DNA of 64,000 nucleotides from Stigmatella aurantiaca (GCF_900109545.1 NZ_FOAP01000002.1:62001-126000), one strand, 5' to 3'. Counted from the first letter of the stretch, positions 55,783-64,000 are shown. Translations and numbers: made by a program. Notes: generated by a model not told the origin, from the sequence alone.

Positions 55783-56763
55783 GTGGTGTTTCATCGCAAG
55801 GGGGGGGGATGGCTGGCGCTGGTCCTGGCCGCTGGCTGTGGGGAGGAGCCGCAAGCGCCCCAGATTGGCACCAACCAGGTGACGAACGGCTCCTTCGAGC
55901 TCAAGCTCAGCGGCTGGTGGTCCAACGCGGATGTCGAGGATGGCACCGTCGAGGTGCTCCCGGAGGCCGCCGACACGGGGGCCCTGGGCCTGGCGCTCAC
56001 CAAGGGAACCGGGGGCTGGGGAATCGTCGTTGGCCAGGACACCGCGCCTCATACCGCGGGGCAGACGTATCACGTCCACGCGCGCATCCGGGGCAAGGCG
56101 GGCGGCGAGCGCGTCAGCATCAGCTTCCACGGCCAGGGCTTCGAGGTGGAGGCCGGGAAGCAGTGGCGGACCGTGGAGCGGCTCGTGTACCTGCCCGGGG
56201 ACAGCAAGGACTTCAGCGCCATGATCGCCAACACCACGGACCACTCCACCGTGTACGTGGATGACGTGGCCTTCGCGCCCACGCAGGTGGCGCAGGGCGA
56301 GGCGGACAAGCACCGGGACAACCTGATGCACAACGGCTCCTTCGAGAGTGGGCTGGGGATGTGGAGCTTCTGGTCCGGCTCGGATGGCCAGGGCAGCACC
56401 TCGTTCGATGCGCGCCACTCGGGCTATGCGGGCCTCGTGCTGAGCCTGGGCGGGGAGGGGGGCGGTGCCTCCGTGAAACAAGCGCTCCCGGAGCCCGTGC
56501 GGGCCGGCGAAGTGTATCGCGTGGAGGCGCGCGTGCGGGGGGCCCTGGGGGGCGAGACAGTGTCGCTCTGCCTTCAAATCAATGAGGAGCCGTGGGATGG
56601 GCCCTGTCTTCCCTTCACCGCGACGTCCAAGTGGACTCACGTCTCTGGGAAGGTGGCCATCGAGGAGCCCCTCGATGATCAGCGCCTGGGGCTCGTGCTG
56701 TCGCTGTTCGGGGAGGGCACCGTCCAGGTGGATGACGTGATAGTGGTTCGCGTCAACCCTTGA
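55783..56763 (+). CDS. Lipoprotein with two carbohydrate-binding-like beta-sandwich domains
   Basis: A 326-aa surface or periplasmic lipoprotein: lipobox LAAGC gives Cys19. Two similar jelly-roll domains follow, each starting with an NGSFE sequence (VTNGSFELKLSGW near residue 33, MHNGSFESGLGMW near 182) and ending in a VDDV strand, the hallmark of CBM4/9-type carbohydrate-binding modules. No catalytic domain is attached, so it should bind rather than cut polysaccharide. GTG at 55783 has GGAGG upstream. A run of nine G (55800-55808) lies within the signal-peptide codons, a possible slippage site. It probably shares a transcript with the small secreted protein upstream. Confidence 0.85.
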   Translation: MVFHRKGGGWLALVLAAGCGEEPQAPQIGTNQVTNGSFELKLSGWWSNADVEDGTVEVLPEAADTGALGLALTKGTGGWGIVVGQDTAPHTAGQTYHVHARIRGKAGGERVSISFHGQGFEVEAGKQWRTVERLVYLPGDSKDFSAMIANTTDHSTVYVDDVAFAPTQVAQGEADKHRDNLMHNGSFESGLGMWSFWSGSDGQGSTSFDARHSGYAGLVLSLGGEGGGASVKQALPEPVRAGEVYRVEARVRGALGGETVSLCLQINEEPWDGPCLPFTATSKWTHVSGKVAIEEPLDDQRLGLVLSLFGEGTVQVDDVIVVRVNP

Positions 56764-56777
56764 GGTGAGACGTCCCG

Positions 56778-57650
56778 ATGAGCCGTGTTCTGGAGGATTT
56801 GCTGGCGCTCCTCAAGCTGGAGCCCATTGAGGAGAACCTGTTTCGCGGGCCCAGCCAGGACCTGGGCTTCCGGCAGCTGTTCGGGGGCCAGGTGCTCGGC
56901 CAGTCCCTGTCGGCCGCCAGCCGGACGGTCCCCCCCGAGCGCCAGGTGCACTCGCTCCATGGCTACTTCCTGCGCCCGGGGGATGCCTCCATGCCGGTGG
57001 TCTACACGGTGGACCGGGTGCGGGATGGGGGCAGCTTCACCACCCGGCGCGTGGTGGCCATCCAGAAGGGGCAGCCCATCTTCACGGGGATGGCGTCCTT
57101 CCAGGGCATGGAGCCCGGCTTCTCCCACCAGGTGCAGATGCCCCAGGTGCCCGCACCGGAGGAGTGCCTCACGGACGTGGAGCAGATGCGCGCCCAGGCG
57201 GACCGCATCCCCGAGCGCCTGCGCGACAAGTTCCTCGGCCCCAAGCCCATCGAGATGCGGCCGGTCCCCTATGTGGATCCCTTCTCGCCCCAGCCCCGGG
57301 AGCCCCGCTGGTCCGTGTGGTTCCGCGCCAACGGGCCGATGCCGGAGGATCCCCAGGTCCACCGGTACCTGCTGGCCTACGCCTCGGACTTCAACCTGCT
57401 GGGCACCGCGATGCAGGCCCACGGCATGAGCATCCTGAACCCCCGGCTCCAGCTGGCCAGCCTGGACCATGCCCTGTGGTTCCATGGGGACCTGAGCATG
57501 AGCGACTGGCTGCTGTACGCCATGGACAGCCCCTGGACGGGCAACGCGCGCGGCCTGGCCATGGGCCGCGTCTTCACCCGCGAGGGCCGGTTGGTGGCCT
57601 CCGTCTCCCAGGAAGGGCTGATGCGCCTGCGCGAGGCCACCCCGGGCTGA
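56778..57650 (+). CDS. tesB: Acyl-CoA thioesterase II
   Basis: A double-hotdog thioesterase of 290 aa (E. coli TesB is 286) that cleaves medium and long acyl-CoA to free acid and CoA in the cytoplasm. The N-terminal hotdog contains LFGGQVLGQSLSAASRTV and HSLHGYFLRPGD. The second half has the catalytic set: Asp in LAYASDFNLL, Ser in QLASLDHALWFHG (Thr in E. coli), and Gln in VASVSQEGLMR. It follows the CBM lipoprotein gene by 14 bases on the same strand but is functionally unrelated, so co-transcription is not informative. Start at ATG 56778 agrees with family length. Confidence 0.96.
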   Translation: MSRVLEDLLALLKLEPIEENLFRGPSQDLGFRQLFGGQVLGQSLSAASRTVPPERQVHSLHGYFLRPGDASMPVVYTVDRVRDGGSFTTRRVVAIQKGQPIFTGMASFQGMEPGFSHQVQMPQVPAPEECLTDVEQMRAQADRIPERLRDKFLGPKPIEMRPVPYVDPFSPQPREPRWSVWFRANGPMPEDPQVHRYLLAYASDFNLLGTAMQAHGMSILNPRLQLASLDHALWFHGDLSMSDWLLYAMDSPWTGNARGLAMGRVFTREGRLVASVSQEGLMRLREATPG

Positions 57651-57995
57651 GGCCTCTTCCTCGCACCTTTCCCTTCATCCAGAGAGCAGGGCGAACCCGG
57701 AAATTGTCCAAAAATTGGACAACCGAGACATCTGCCCTCCACCGGAAGACTCACCCCCTCTCAGGCCTCGATGACGCGGGGCTTCCTTCTTGAATTCTCA
57801 GGGGTTGCAAATAGGCGGGGCGCCTCCGGACGCTCAGGGGGGCCCAGGCGAGTGGAGCATGCATGCACCACCCGGCCGGCGCGCCCCGAGGGGCGGGGGC
57901 TTGGCACAGGGCGTGCTCCATGGAGGCTGCCGGCTCCCTCGGGATCGAGGGTGGAGCCGCGGAAGTCCCCCATCCACTCATTTGAAGGAGCATTC
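57651..57995 (+). other. Intergenic region upstream of the amidase gene
   Basis: This 345-bp gap holds one notable element, the palindrome at 57704-57722 described separately. The rest is GC-rich with no credible gene or RNA. It should carry the amidase promoter; weak -10/-35-like sequences occur around 57790-57815, but none is convincing. Confidence 0.5.
57704..57722. promoter_or_regulatory. Perfect palindromic operator-like site
   Basis: TTGTCCAA (57704-57711) and TTGGACAA (57715-57722) form a perfect 8+3+8 inverted repeat with an AAA spacer. Its symmetry and AT-rich centre in GC-rich DNA suggest a dimeric repressor site (size suits GntR/FadR- or TetR-type proteins). No regulator gene lies next to it. 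Confidence 0.55.
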
Positions 57996-59618
57996 ATGGA
58001 TTCGTTGCGCAACCCGCTCGCGGCGGCCGCCCTGGCCCTGGCCCTGAGCGCCTGTGGGCCCCAGACCCCGGAGGGCCAGGAGCCCGCGCAGTCTCCCGCC
58101 AGCAACGCCGTCGCCGACGCGGCGCGTGATGCCGCGGGGAAGGGCGTACAGGAAGGGCTGGATCCGCTGTTCGAGAAGGCTGCCCGCGAGTTCAACGTCC
58201 CGGCGGACCTGCTCAAGTCCATCTCCTTCACCGAGACGCGCTGGCAGATGGTGCGCGGCGAGGAGGAGTTCGAGGGGCTGGCCCCGGCCTTCGGCGTGAT
58301 GGCGCTGCGCGGTGAGCGGCTGGAGCGCGGCGCGGCCCTGGCGGGCGTGTCCGCGGAGGCGGCGCGCACGGACGTGCTGGCCAACATCCGCGCGGGCGCG
58401 GCGCTGCTGTCGGCCGAGGCCGACGCGCTGAAGGTGAACCGGGCGGACCTGGGTGACTGGGCCCCGGCCGTGGTGCGCCTGAGCGGAATTACCCACACGG
58501 ACGCGCAGGCCGAGTACGTACACAACGAGGTGTTCGCCACGCTGCGCCAGGGCGTGGTGGCCGAGGCGGAGGGCACGGTGACCGCCTCCATCATGCCCAC
58601 CGAGGTGCAGGCGAAGTTCGCGCTGCCCGCGCTGCGCACCCAGTCCGCCGACTACGGCCCCGCCATCTGGCGCGCGTCCCCCAACTTCAACGCGCGCCCC
58701 GCGGGCACCGACATCTCGATGATCGTCATCCACACCTGCGAGGGCGGCTACTCGGGCTGCTGGAGCTGGCTGGCGAACTCGTCCGCGGGCGCCTCCGCCC
58801 ACTACGTGGTGAACGAGAGCGGCAGCGAAATCACCCAGCTCGTGACCGAGGCCAACCGCGCCTGGCACGTGGCGGCCTCCTACAGCTGCAGCCTCAACGG
58901 CAACGTGAGCTGCGGCCTGAACGGCCTCTCGACGAACCACTTCTCGGTGGGCATCGAGCACGGCGGCTACGCCAGCCAGACGAGCTTCCCCGCGGGGCAG
59001 ATCACCGCTTCGGCCAAGCTCACGTGCGACATCTCCAAGAGCCAGGGCGTCGTCCGGGACAGCTACCACATCGTGGCGCACGGCCGGCTCCAGCCCAGCA
59101 ACCGCACGGACCCGGGTCCCAACTGGCCGTGGGCGAGCTACATCGACAAGGTGAAGGCCGAGTGCGGCGAGGGTGGGGGCACGACGCCGTCGCCCACCGC
59201 CATCACCGTGGACTCCGACAACGCCAACAACAACGCGGCGGTGGCCAAGTTCACGGGCTCCGCCAGCTGGATCACCTCGTCGGCCTCGGCGGGTTACTAC
59301 GGCTCGAACTACACCTACGCCGCCACCCAGCCGATCTCCGACACGGTGACGTTCTCGTTCTACCTGTCGGCCGCGGGCGCGCGGACCATTGATGCGTACT
59401 GGGTCGCGGGCACCAACCGCTCCACGGCCACGCCCTTCATCATCTCCAACGCCGCGGGCACCGAGCTGGGCCGGGTGGCCGTGAACCAGCAGGTGAATGG
59501 CGGCAAGTTCAACGCCCTGGGCACCTGGAACTTCTCGGCCGGGTGGAACACGGTGAAGATCAGCCGCTGGGCCCCGGAAGGCTTCGTCGTCGTCGCGGAC
59601 GCCATCCGCGTCCGCTAA
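57996..59618 (+). CDS. Lipoprotein peptidoglycan hydrolase: transglycosylase-like, amidase and binding domains
   Basis: A 540-aa exported lipoprotein (lipobox LSAC, Cys20). Residues about 55-185 resemble a lytic transglycosylase fold: AAREFNVPADLLKSISFTETRW with candidate Glu80, then a GVMALRG turn and DVLANIRAGAALL. Residues about 238-395 are an Amidase_2 zinc N-acetylmuramoyl-L-alanine amidase, with H246 (IVIHTCEGG), H362 (IVAHGRLQPS) and D372 (RTDPGPNWPW) as ligands. The C-terminal 125 residues (SPTAITVDSDNANNN, then YAATQPISDTVTFSF) match the golvesin/Xly-type beta domain that binds cell-surface sugar. It probably cuts peptidoglycan of prey or self. The ribosome site GAAGGAG is strong. 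Confidence 0.88.
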   Translation: MDSLRNPLAAAALALALSACGPQTPEGQEPAQSPASNAVADAARDAAGKGVQEGLDPLFEKAAREFNVPADLLKSISFTETRWQMVRGEEEFEGLAPAFGVMALRGERLERGAALAGVSAEAARTDVLANIRAGAALLSAEADALKVNRADLGDWAPAVVRLSGITHTDAQAEYVHNEVFATLRQGVVAEAEGTVTASIMPTEVQAKFALPALRTQSADYGPAIWRASPNFNARPAGTDISMIVIHTCEGGYSGCWSWLANSSAGASAHYVVNESGSEITQLVTEANRAWHVAASYSCSLNGNVSCGLNGLSTNHFSVGIEHGGYASQTSFPAGQITASAKLTCDISKSQGVVRDSYHIVAHGRLQPSNRTDPGPNWPWASYIDKVKAECGEGGGTTPSPTAITVDSDNANNNAAVAKFTGSASWITSSASAGYYGSNYTYAATQPISDTVTFSFYLSAAGARTIDAYWVAGTNRSTATPFIISNAAGTELGRVAVNQQVNGGKFNALGTWNFSAGWNTVKISRWAPEGFVVVADAIRVR

Positions 59619-59630
59619 CCGGCACGGGTG

Positions 59631-59658
59631 AAGAGGCCCCGCCCTCGCGGGGCTTCTT
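59631..59658. terminator. Hairpin between convergent amidase and fruA genes
   Basis: AAGAGGCCCCGC (59631-59642) pairs with GCGGGGCTTCTT (59647-59658), 11 of 12 bases, around a CCTC loop. It is placed 13 bases after the amidase stop and serves either strand. No T-tract. Confidence 0.5.
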
Positions 59659-59685
59659 CCTCGCCGGAGGGGAGGGGGCTTGCGT

Positions 59686-61476
59686 TCACGCGGCCCCGCT
59701 CCCGCTTTCCGCCCCGGGCATCTCGGTCTTGCCAGGCTTGAGCAGCGCGTAGCCGGCGCAGACCACCAGGGAGCCCACGAGGATCGCCACCAGGTAGAGC
59801 AGCACGTGGTTGACCGCGTTGGGGATGAGCAGCACGAACAGGCCTCCGTGGGGGGCCATGAGCTGCACGCTGAAGAACATGGACAGCGCCCCGGTGATGG
59901 CCCCGCCCACCATGCAGACCGGGATGACGCGCAGGGGATCCTTCGCCATGAAGGGAATCGCCCCCTCGGAGATGAAGCACAGGCCCAGCGCCAGCGAGGC
60001 CCGTCCCGCCTCGCGCTCGGACTCGGAGAACTTGGAGCGGGCCAGGAGGCTCGACAGCCCGATGCCGAGCGGGGGCACCATGCCCGAGGCCATGATCGCC
60101 GCCATGGGGCCGTAGGCGCCGGGGCCTCCCGCCGAGAGCAGGCCCACCCCGAAGGTGTAGGCCGCCTTGTTGACCGGCCCGCCCAGGTCGAAGCACATCA
60201 TCGCGCCCAGCAGCAGCCCCAGCAGCACGGCGTTGCCGGAGCCCATGTGGGTCAGGAACGTGGTCATCGCCGACATGACGGCGGCCACGGGCGTGCCGAT
60301 GACGTAGATCATCACCAAGCCCGTGACGAGCCCCGCCCCCAGGGGAATGAGCAGGATGGGCTTGAGCGCCTCCACGCTGCGGGGGAGCTTGAGGTAGCGG
60401 CTCATGGCCTGGGCCGTGTAACCGGCGAGAAAGCCCGCGACGATTCCGCCCAGGAAGCCCGCGCCCAGATCGCTGGCCAGATAGCCGCCGATCATCCCGG
60501 GCGCGATGCCGGGCCGGTCGGCGATCGAGTACGCGATGTAGCCCGCGAGCAAGGGCACCATCAGCTTGAAGGCCGCCCCGCCGCCGATGCGCATGAGCGC
60601 CGCGGCGAGCGTGCCCTCCTGCTTGAAGGCATCGATGCCGAACACGAAGGACAGGGCGATGAGCAGGCCGCCCGCGACAACCATGGGCAGCATGAACGAC
60701 ACGCCGGTGAGCAGGTGCCGGTAGGGGCCGCGCTTGCCGCTGGCGCTGGCCTTGCCCCCGCTGCCGGGCTGCGCCGTGGGGCGGTGGGCCTCGCCCCCCA
60801 AGGGCTGGGCCTTGTCCAAGGCCTCCTGGATCGTCTGGTTCGATTTCTTCAGCGCGGCGCCGGTGGAGGTCCGCCAGACGCGCTTCCCGGCGAACCGGGA
60901 CTGATCGACCTCGATGTCACAGGCGAGGATGACGACCTCTGCCTCTTGAATCTCTTCCGGGGTCAGCTTGTTCTGCGCGCCCACGGAGCCTTGCGTCTCC
61001 ACCCGGATGGGGTGGCCCAGCCCCCGGGCGGCCTGGGTGAGGGCCTCGGCTGCCATGAAGGTGTGGGCCACGCCGGTTGGACAGGCCGTCACGGCCACGA
61101 TCTTCTTCTCCCGCGAAGGGGCTGCGGCTGCGGGAGCCGCCAGGGGGTGCTTCGGGGGGAGCGCGGCCAGGGGCTTCGCCTCGTTCTCGGCACGGCTCAG
61201 GAAGCCGTCGGGATCCGGGAGCGCCTGGGCGATGGGCGCCTGGTAGACGCGCTTGCCCACGAACCGCGAGAGATCCACTTCCGTGCCCGCTGCCACGATG
61301 ACCAGGTCCGCGGCGCCCACCTTCTCCGGGCCGAGCGGCACGGGCGGCTCCAACTGGCTGTGCATCTCCACCGAGGGGATCCACCCGCGCTTCCGGGCGG
61401 CACGCTCCAGCGCCCGGGCGGCCAGGAAGACCGTGGCCACGCCGCTGGGGCAGGCCGTGACGATGATGACGTTCAT
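59686..61476 (-). CDS. fruA: PTS fructose transporter, EIIB'BC (FruA)
   Basis: Inner-membrane fructose permease and phosphotransferase (596 aa) that imports fructose as fructose-1-phosphate. Two EIIB domains precede the EIIC membrane domain: the second (about 124-225) has the standard CPTGVAHTF with phospho-Cys132, while the first (1-100) has CPSGVATVF, keeping Cys9 but losing His. EIIC (about 250-590) has eight to ten membrane spans, with GGPVNKAAYTFG and FISEGAIPFMAKDP typical of the fructose family. ATG overlaps the fruK stop (ATGA). Phosphate comes from the enzyme-I-containing protein encoded upstream. Confidence 0.96.
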   Translation of the reverse strand: MNVIIVTACPSGVATVFLAARALERAARKRGWIPSVEMHSQLEPPVPLGPEKVGAADLVIVAAGTEVDLSRFVGKRVYQAPIAQALPDPDGFLSRAENEAKPLAALPPKHPLAAPAAAAPSREKKIVAVTACPTGVAHTFMAAEALTQAARGLGHPIRVETQGSVGAQNKLTPEEIQEAEVVILACDIEVDQSRFAGKRVWRTSTGAALKKSNQTIQEALDKAQPLGGEAHRPTAQPGSGGKASASGKRGPYRHLLTGVSFMLPMVVAGGLLIALSFVFGIDAFKQEGTLAAALMRIGGGAAFKLMVPLLAGYIAYSIADRPGIAPGMIGGYLASDLGAGFLGGIVAGFLAGYTAQAMSRYLKLPRSVEALKPILLIPLGAGLVTGLVMIYVIGTPVAAVMSAMTTFLTHMGSGNAVLLGLLLGAMMCFDLGGPVNKAAYTFGVGLLSAGGPGAYGPMAAIMASGMVPPLGIGLSSLLARSKFSESEREAGRASLALGLCFISEGAIPFMAKDPLRVIPVCMVGGAITGALSMFFSVQLMAPHGGLFVLLIPNAVNHVLLYLVAILVGSLVVCAGYALLKPGKTEMPGAESGSGAA

Positions 61477-62426
61477 CCGAGTGTCTCCCCGGTGCTTGGA
61501 TTGCGGACAACGGTTTGGTGCTGAAGGGCTTCGAAATCCACGGCCTTGGGGTCGCCCACGCCCACGTGGCGCACACATTCGGCGGCCAGGGCCGTCGCGA
61601 AGCGCAAGGTGCGCTCCCGGGGCCAGCCGGACAGGAGGCCGTGCAAGGCTCCCGCGAGCAGCGTATCGCCCGCGCCGACGGTGCTGAGCACGGTGACCCG
61701 GGGAGGGACGGCCTCCAGGGCCGTGCCCCGCTGGGCCCAGAGCACGCTCCCGGCCCCCGCGGAGACCAGCACGTCCTCGATGCCCTCGGCATTGAGCCGC
61801 AGGGCCGCCTGGAGCCGGGCTTCGGCGGTCTCCAAGGGGCGCCCGGCCCAGCCCTCCAGCTCGGTCTCATTGGGTTTGATGCCGGTAGGGCGCGCGGCGA
61901 GGCCCGAGGTCAGCGCGGGGCCACTGGTGTCGAGCCAGACGGGAAGGCCGTGCTCCCGGATCGCCGTGATGAGGCCCGCGAGCTGGGCCGGAGAAATGTT
62001 GGGCGGCAGGCTGCCGGCGATCACCACCGCCTCCTGTCCGGGCGCGAGCGTGCCCAGCCGCGCCTTCAGCGCTTCCAGTGCGTGCTCGGGGATGCGCAGG
62101 CCGGGCCCATTCAGGTCCGTGACGCGTCCCCCGGCCTCGGAGAGCTTCGCGTTGATGCGGGTCTCTCCCGGCACCCGGATGAAGGCGTCCCGCAGGCCGA
62201 GCTCGGCGAAGGCCCTGACGAAGGGCGCCTCGTTGTCCGCGCCGAGCAGGCCCGAGACGGTGACGTCATGCCCCAGGCCCGTGAGGACCCGCGCCACGTT
62301 GATGCCCTTGCCCCCCGCGTCGAGCCGGGTGCTCTCGGCGCGGTTGACCTCTCCGGGCTGGAGCGTGCCCAGGCGGATCGCGAGGTCCAGGGCGGGATTC
62401 AGGGTCAGGGTCAGGACGCGCGCCAT
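61473..62426 (-). CDS. fruK: 1-phosphofructokinase
   Basis: Cytoplasmic PfkB-family kinase (317 aa) converting fructose-1-phosphate made by FruA to fructose-1,6-bisphosphate with ATP. Family signatures are LTLNPALDLAIRLGTLQPGEVNRA near the N-terminus, DAGGKGINVARVL, and the PfkB C-terminal GAGDTLLAGALHG with the catalytic Asp. It is in the usual fru operon order between the enzyme-I/HPr-type protein and fruA, sharing start/stop overlaps with both (TGATG upstream, ATGA downstream). Expression is presumably induced by fructose; no operator is visible within the window because the operon start lies beyond the right edge. Confidence 0.96.
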   Translation of the reverse strand: MARVLTLTLNPALDLAIRLGTLQPGEVNRAESTRLDAGGKGINVARVLTGLGHDVTVSGLLGADNEAPFVRAFAELGLRDAFIRVPGETRINAKLSEAGGRVTDLNGPGLRIPEHALEALKARLGTLAPGQEAVVIAGSLPPNISPAQLAGLITAIREHGLPVWLDTSGPALTSGLAARPTGIKPNETELEGWAGRPLETAEARLQAALRLNAEGIEDVLVSAGAGSVLWAQRGTALEAVPPRVTVLSTVGAGDTLLAGALHGLLSGWPRERTLRFATALAAECVRHVGVGDPKAVDFEALQHQTVVRNPSTGETLG

Positions 62427-64000
62427 CAGACGGCCTCCAGGGCTTCGCGCACGGCGGCGGCGGTGGGTTGGCGCAGCGCGAGCGCGGCCAGCTCGCGGGC
62501 CTGCGTCAACGTCAGCCCCCGGATCCGCGCCTTCACCATGGGCACGCTGCGGCTGCTGACGGACAGCTCGTCCACCCCCAGCCCCACCAGCACGGGGATG
62601 GCCAGCGGGTCCGAGCCGAGCTCGCCGCAGACGCCCACCCAGCGGCCCTCGGCGTGGGCCGCCTCCACCGTCATCCGGATGAGCTGGAGCACCGAGGGGT
62701 GGAGGGCATCGGACTGCGCGGACAGCATCGGGTGGCCGCGGTCGATGGCGAGCGTGTACTGGGTGAGATCGTTCGTCCCGATGGAGAAGAAGTCGACCTC
62801 CTTGGCGAGCGTGGGGGCGAGCAGCGCGCAGGACGGCACTTCGATCATCACCCCGAGCTGGACGTCGGGGGCCTTCACCTCGGCCTGGACGCGGTCGAAG
62901 AGGGCTTTGCCTGCCCGGAACTCCTCGATGTCCTTCACCATGGGGAACATGATGCGCACCGGGCGGCTCTTCGCGGCGGTCAGCAGCGCGCGGAGCTGCA
63001 GCTCGAAGACCTCGGGCCGCGTCAGCGTGAGGCGGATGCCGCGCACGCCGAGGAAGGGGTTGTCCTCCTTGGGCATGGGCCAGTACGCCAGCGGCTTGTC
63101 CCCGCCGACATCCAGGGTGCGCGCGACGAGGGGCCGGCCCGCCAGCGCATCGAAGGCCTCCCCGTACTCGGCGATCTGGGTCGCCAGGTCCGGCATCTGG
63201 GAGTGGGCCATGAACACGAACTCGGTGCGCAGCAGGCCCACGCCCTCGGCGCCTCGCTCGACGGCGTCCGCCGCGTGCGCCGTGTCCCCGAGGTTCGCGC
63301 CCACCTCGATGCGGTGGCCATCGCGGGTGCGGGCCTCCTCGTGGCGCTGGCCATAGGCCGCCCGCTGAAGCTCCTGCTGTTCCTGGAGGCGGCGCTCGCT
63401 GCGCTGGCGGCGATCGGGGGTAGGGGAGGCGACGATGCGTCCATGCTCCCCGTCGACGATCAGCTCGACGCCCGTGGTCAACGCGAGCACGCGCTCGCCC
63501 GCGCCCACCGCCGCCGCGATGCCGAGCGCCCGGGCGAGAATTGCGCTGTGGGAGGTGGCGCCGCCCCGGGCCGTGACGAGCCCCCGGACCTTCGCCGTGT
63601 CGAGCCGGGCCACATCGGACGGGCCCACGTCATCGGCCACCAGGATGTAGGGCTGATCCGGCGGCGCCGGCATCTCGACGCCACAGAGCAGGCCCAGCAC
63701 CCGGCGGCCCACGTCCCGGAGATCCGCCGCGCGCTCGGCGAGCAGCCGGTCCGTGAGGGCTTCCTGGGCCCGGGCCGCCGTGTCGATGGCCCGCCACCAG
63801 CCCGCTTCCGCCGACAGCCCTTCGCCGATGGCTTCGAGCGCGGACTCCCTCAGCGCGGGGTCCTCCAGCATCTCCGAGTGGATCGACAGGATCTGGGCGA
63901 CCTCGCCCCCGGCCGTGCGCTTCACCAGCGCCGCGAGCTGGAGGTGGGCCTCCTGGAGAGCCTTCTCGAGCCGCTGGCGCTCCCGCGCGGCATTGTCTGC
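62426..64000 (-). CDS. PTS enzyme I-containing phosphotransferase (FPr/multiphosphoryl transfer type), partial
   Basis: The frame runs from the stop at 62426 to the window edge without a start or stop (about 525 codons), so the N-terminus is missing. The visible part is a nearly complete enzyme I: the phosphohistidine is in GGATSHSAILARALG, the PEP-binding barrel has GVGLLRTEFVFM, DVGGDKPLAYW and GIRLTLTRPEVF, and the catalytic Cys lies in VGVCGELGSD. In fru operons enzyme I is often fused behind EIIA-Fru and HPr domains (multiphosphoryl transfer protein), which would lie beyond the edge. Its stop overlaps the fruK start. Phosphoenolpyruvate is the donor. Confidence 0.92.
   Translation of the reverse strand, partial: ADNAARERQRLEKALQEAHLQLAALVKRTAGGEVAQILSIHSEMLEDPALRESALEAIGEGLSAEAGWWRAIDTAARAQEALTDRLLAERAADLRDVGRRVLGLLCGVEMPAPPDQPYILVADDVGPSDVARLDTAKVRGLVTARGGATSHSAILARALGIAAAVGAGERVLALTTGVELIVDGEHGRIVASPTPDRRQRSERRLQEQQELQRAAYGQRHEEARTRDGHRIEVGANLGDTAHAADAVERGAEGVGLLRTEFVFMAHSQMPDLATQIAEYGEAFDALAGRPLVARTLDVGGDKPLAYWPMPKEDNPFLGVRGIRLTLTRPEVFELQLRALLTAAKSRPVRIMFPMVKDIEEFRAGKALFDRVQAEVKAPDVQLGVMIEVPSCALLAPTLAKEVDFFSIGTNDLTQYTLAIDRGHPMLSAQSDALHPSVLQLIRMTVEAAHAEGRWVGVCGELGSDPLAIPVLVGLGVDELSVSSRSVPMVKARIRGLTLTQARELAALALRQPTAAAVREALEAV

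Overview
The window comes from the chromosome of a very GC-rich Gram-negative bacterium, most likely a fruiting myxobacterium of the Cystobacterineae (Myxococcus, Stigmatella, Archangium or Cystobacter type). The evidence is the very high third-position GC, dense eukaryote-like Ser/Thr kinases and mosaic kinases, many stand-alone receivers and NtrC-type regulators, sigma-54-type promoter sequences, abundant lipoproteins, and secreted wall- and chitosan-degrading enzymes. The genus cannot be fixed from the sequence alone. No rRNA, tRNA, CRISPR array, insertion sequence, integrase or phage gene was found; this reads as ordinary chromosome with accessory operons.

Layout. 1-2.5 kb: ABC exporter operon (ATPase, permease, membrane-anchored protein cut by the left edge), minus strand. 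2.7-5.5 kb: a coiled-coil microprotein, two divergent sister receiver proteins, hemB. 4.9-8.3 kb: an operon of a DUF4177-like protein, an RDD membrane protein and a 726-residue protein made of two D-Ala-D-Ala-ligase-like ATP-grasp units, meeting a metallo-beta-lactamase-fold hydrolase end to end. 9.5-17.7 kb: a Ser/Thr kinase-receiver-degenerate cyclase fusion followed by a tightly coupled four-gene cassette, two acetoacetate-decarboxylase-like proteins and two large FAD oxidoreductases, each enzyme type present as a divergent pair. 17.7-23.2 kb: an 1821-residue Ser/Thr kinase-ATPase-TPR-GAF-histidine kinase. 23.3-31.0 kb: an RND efflux locus (membrane fusion protein, pump, MarR regulator, TolC, Omp85-like barrel) with a promoter overlapped by a near-perfect inverted repeat. 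31.4-36.3 kb: DmpA-type peptidase, a 39-residue basic microprotein, lipoprotein, AI-2E-type exporter, barrel protein. 36.3-44.5 kb: CBM-chitosanase, histidine kinase, a truncated EF-G-like protein, an MshEN/pseudo-receiver protein, a repeat protein, a methyltransferase, and a TPR lipoprotein with a clear terminator.

44.6-51.2 kb: SulP transporter, DabA, DabB and a second NuoL/M-like subunit. This is a dissolved-inorganic-carbon uptake operon in an apparent heterotroph. It is preceded by a textbook sigma-54 promoter sequence with three palindromes upstream. 51.3-55.2 kb: a hypothetical protein and a histidine kinase/NtrC/receiver operon. 55.4-59.6 kb: secreted proteins, a TesB thioesterase and a lipoprotein combining a lytic-transglycosylase-like domain, an amidase and a wall/sugar-binding domain. 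59.7-64 kb: a fructose PTS operon (enzyme I-containing protein, cut by the right edge; FruK; FruA).

The strongest candidates for an undescribed system are the paired decarboxylase-like/FAD-oxidoreductase cassette (11.5-17.7 kb), the sigma-54-linked four-gene SulP-Dab operon (44.6-51.2 kb) and the tandem ATP-grasp operon (4.9-8.3 kb).
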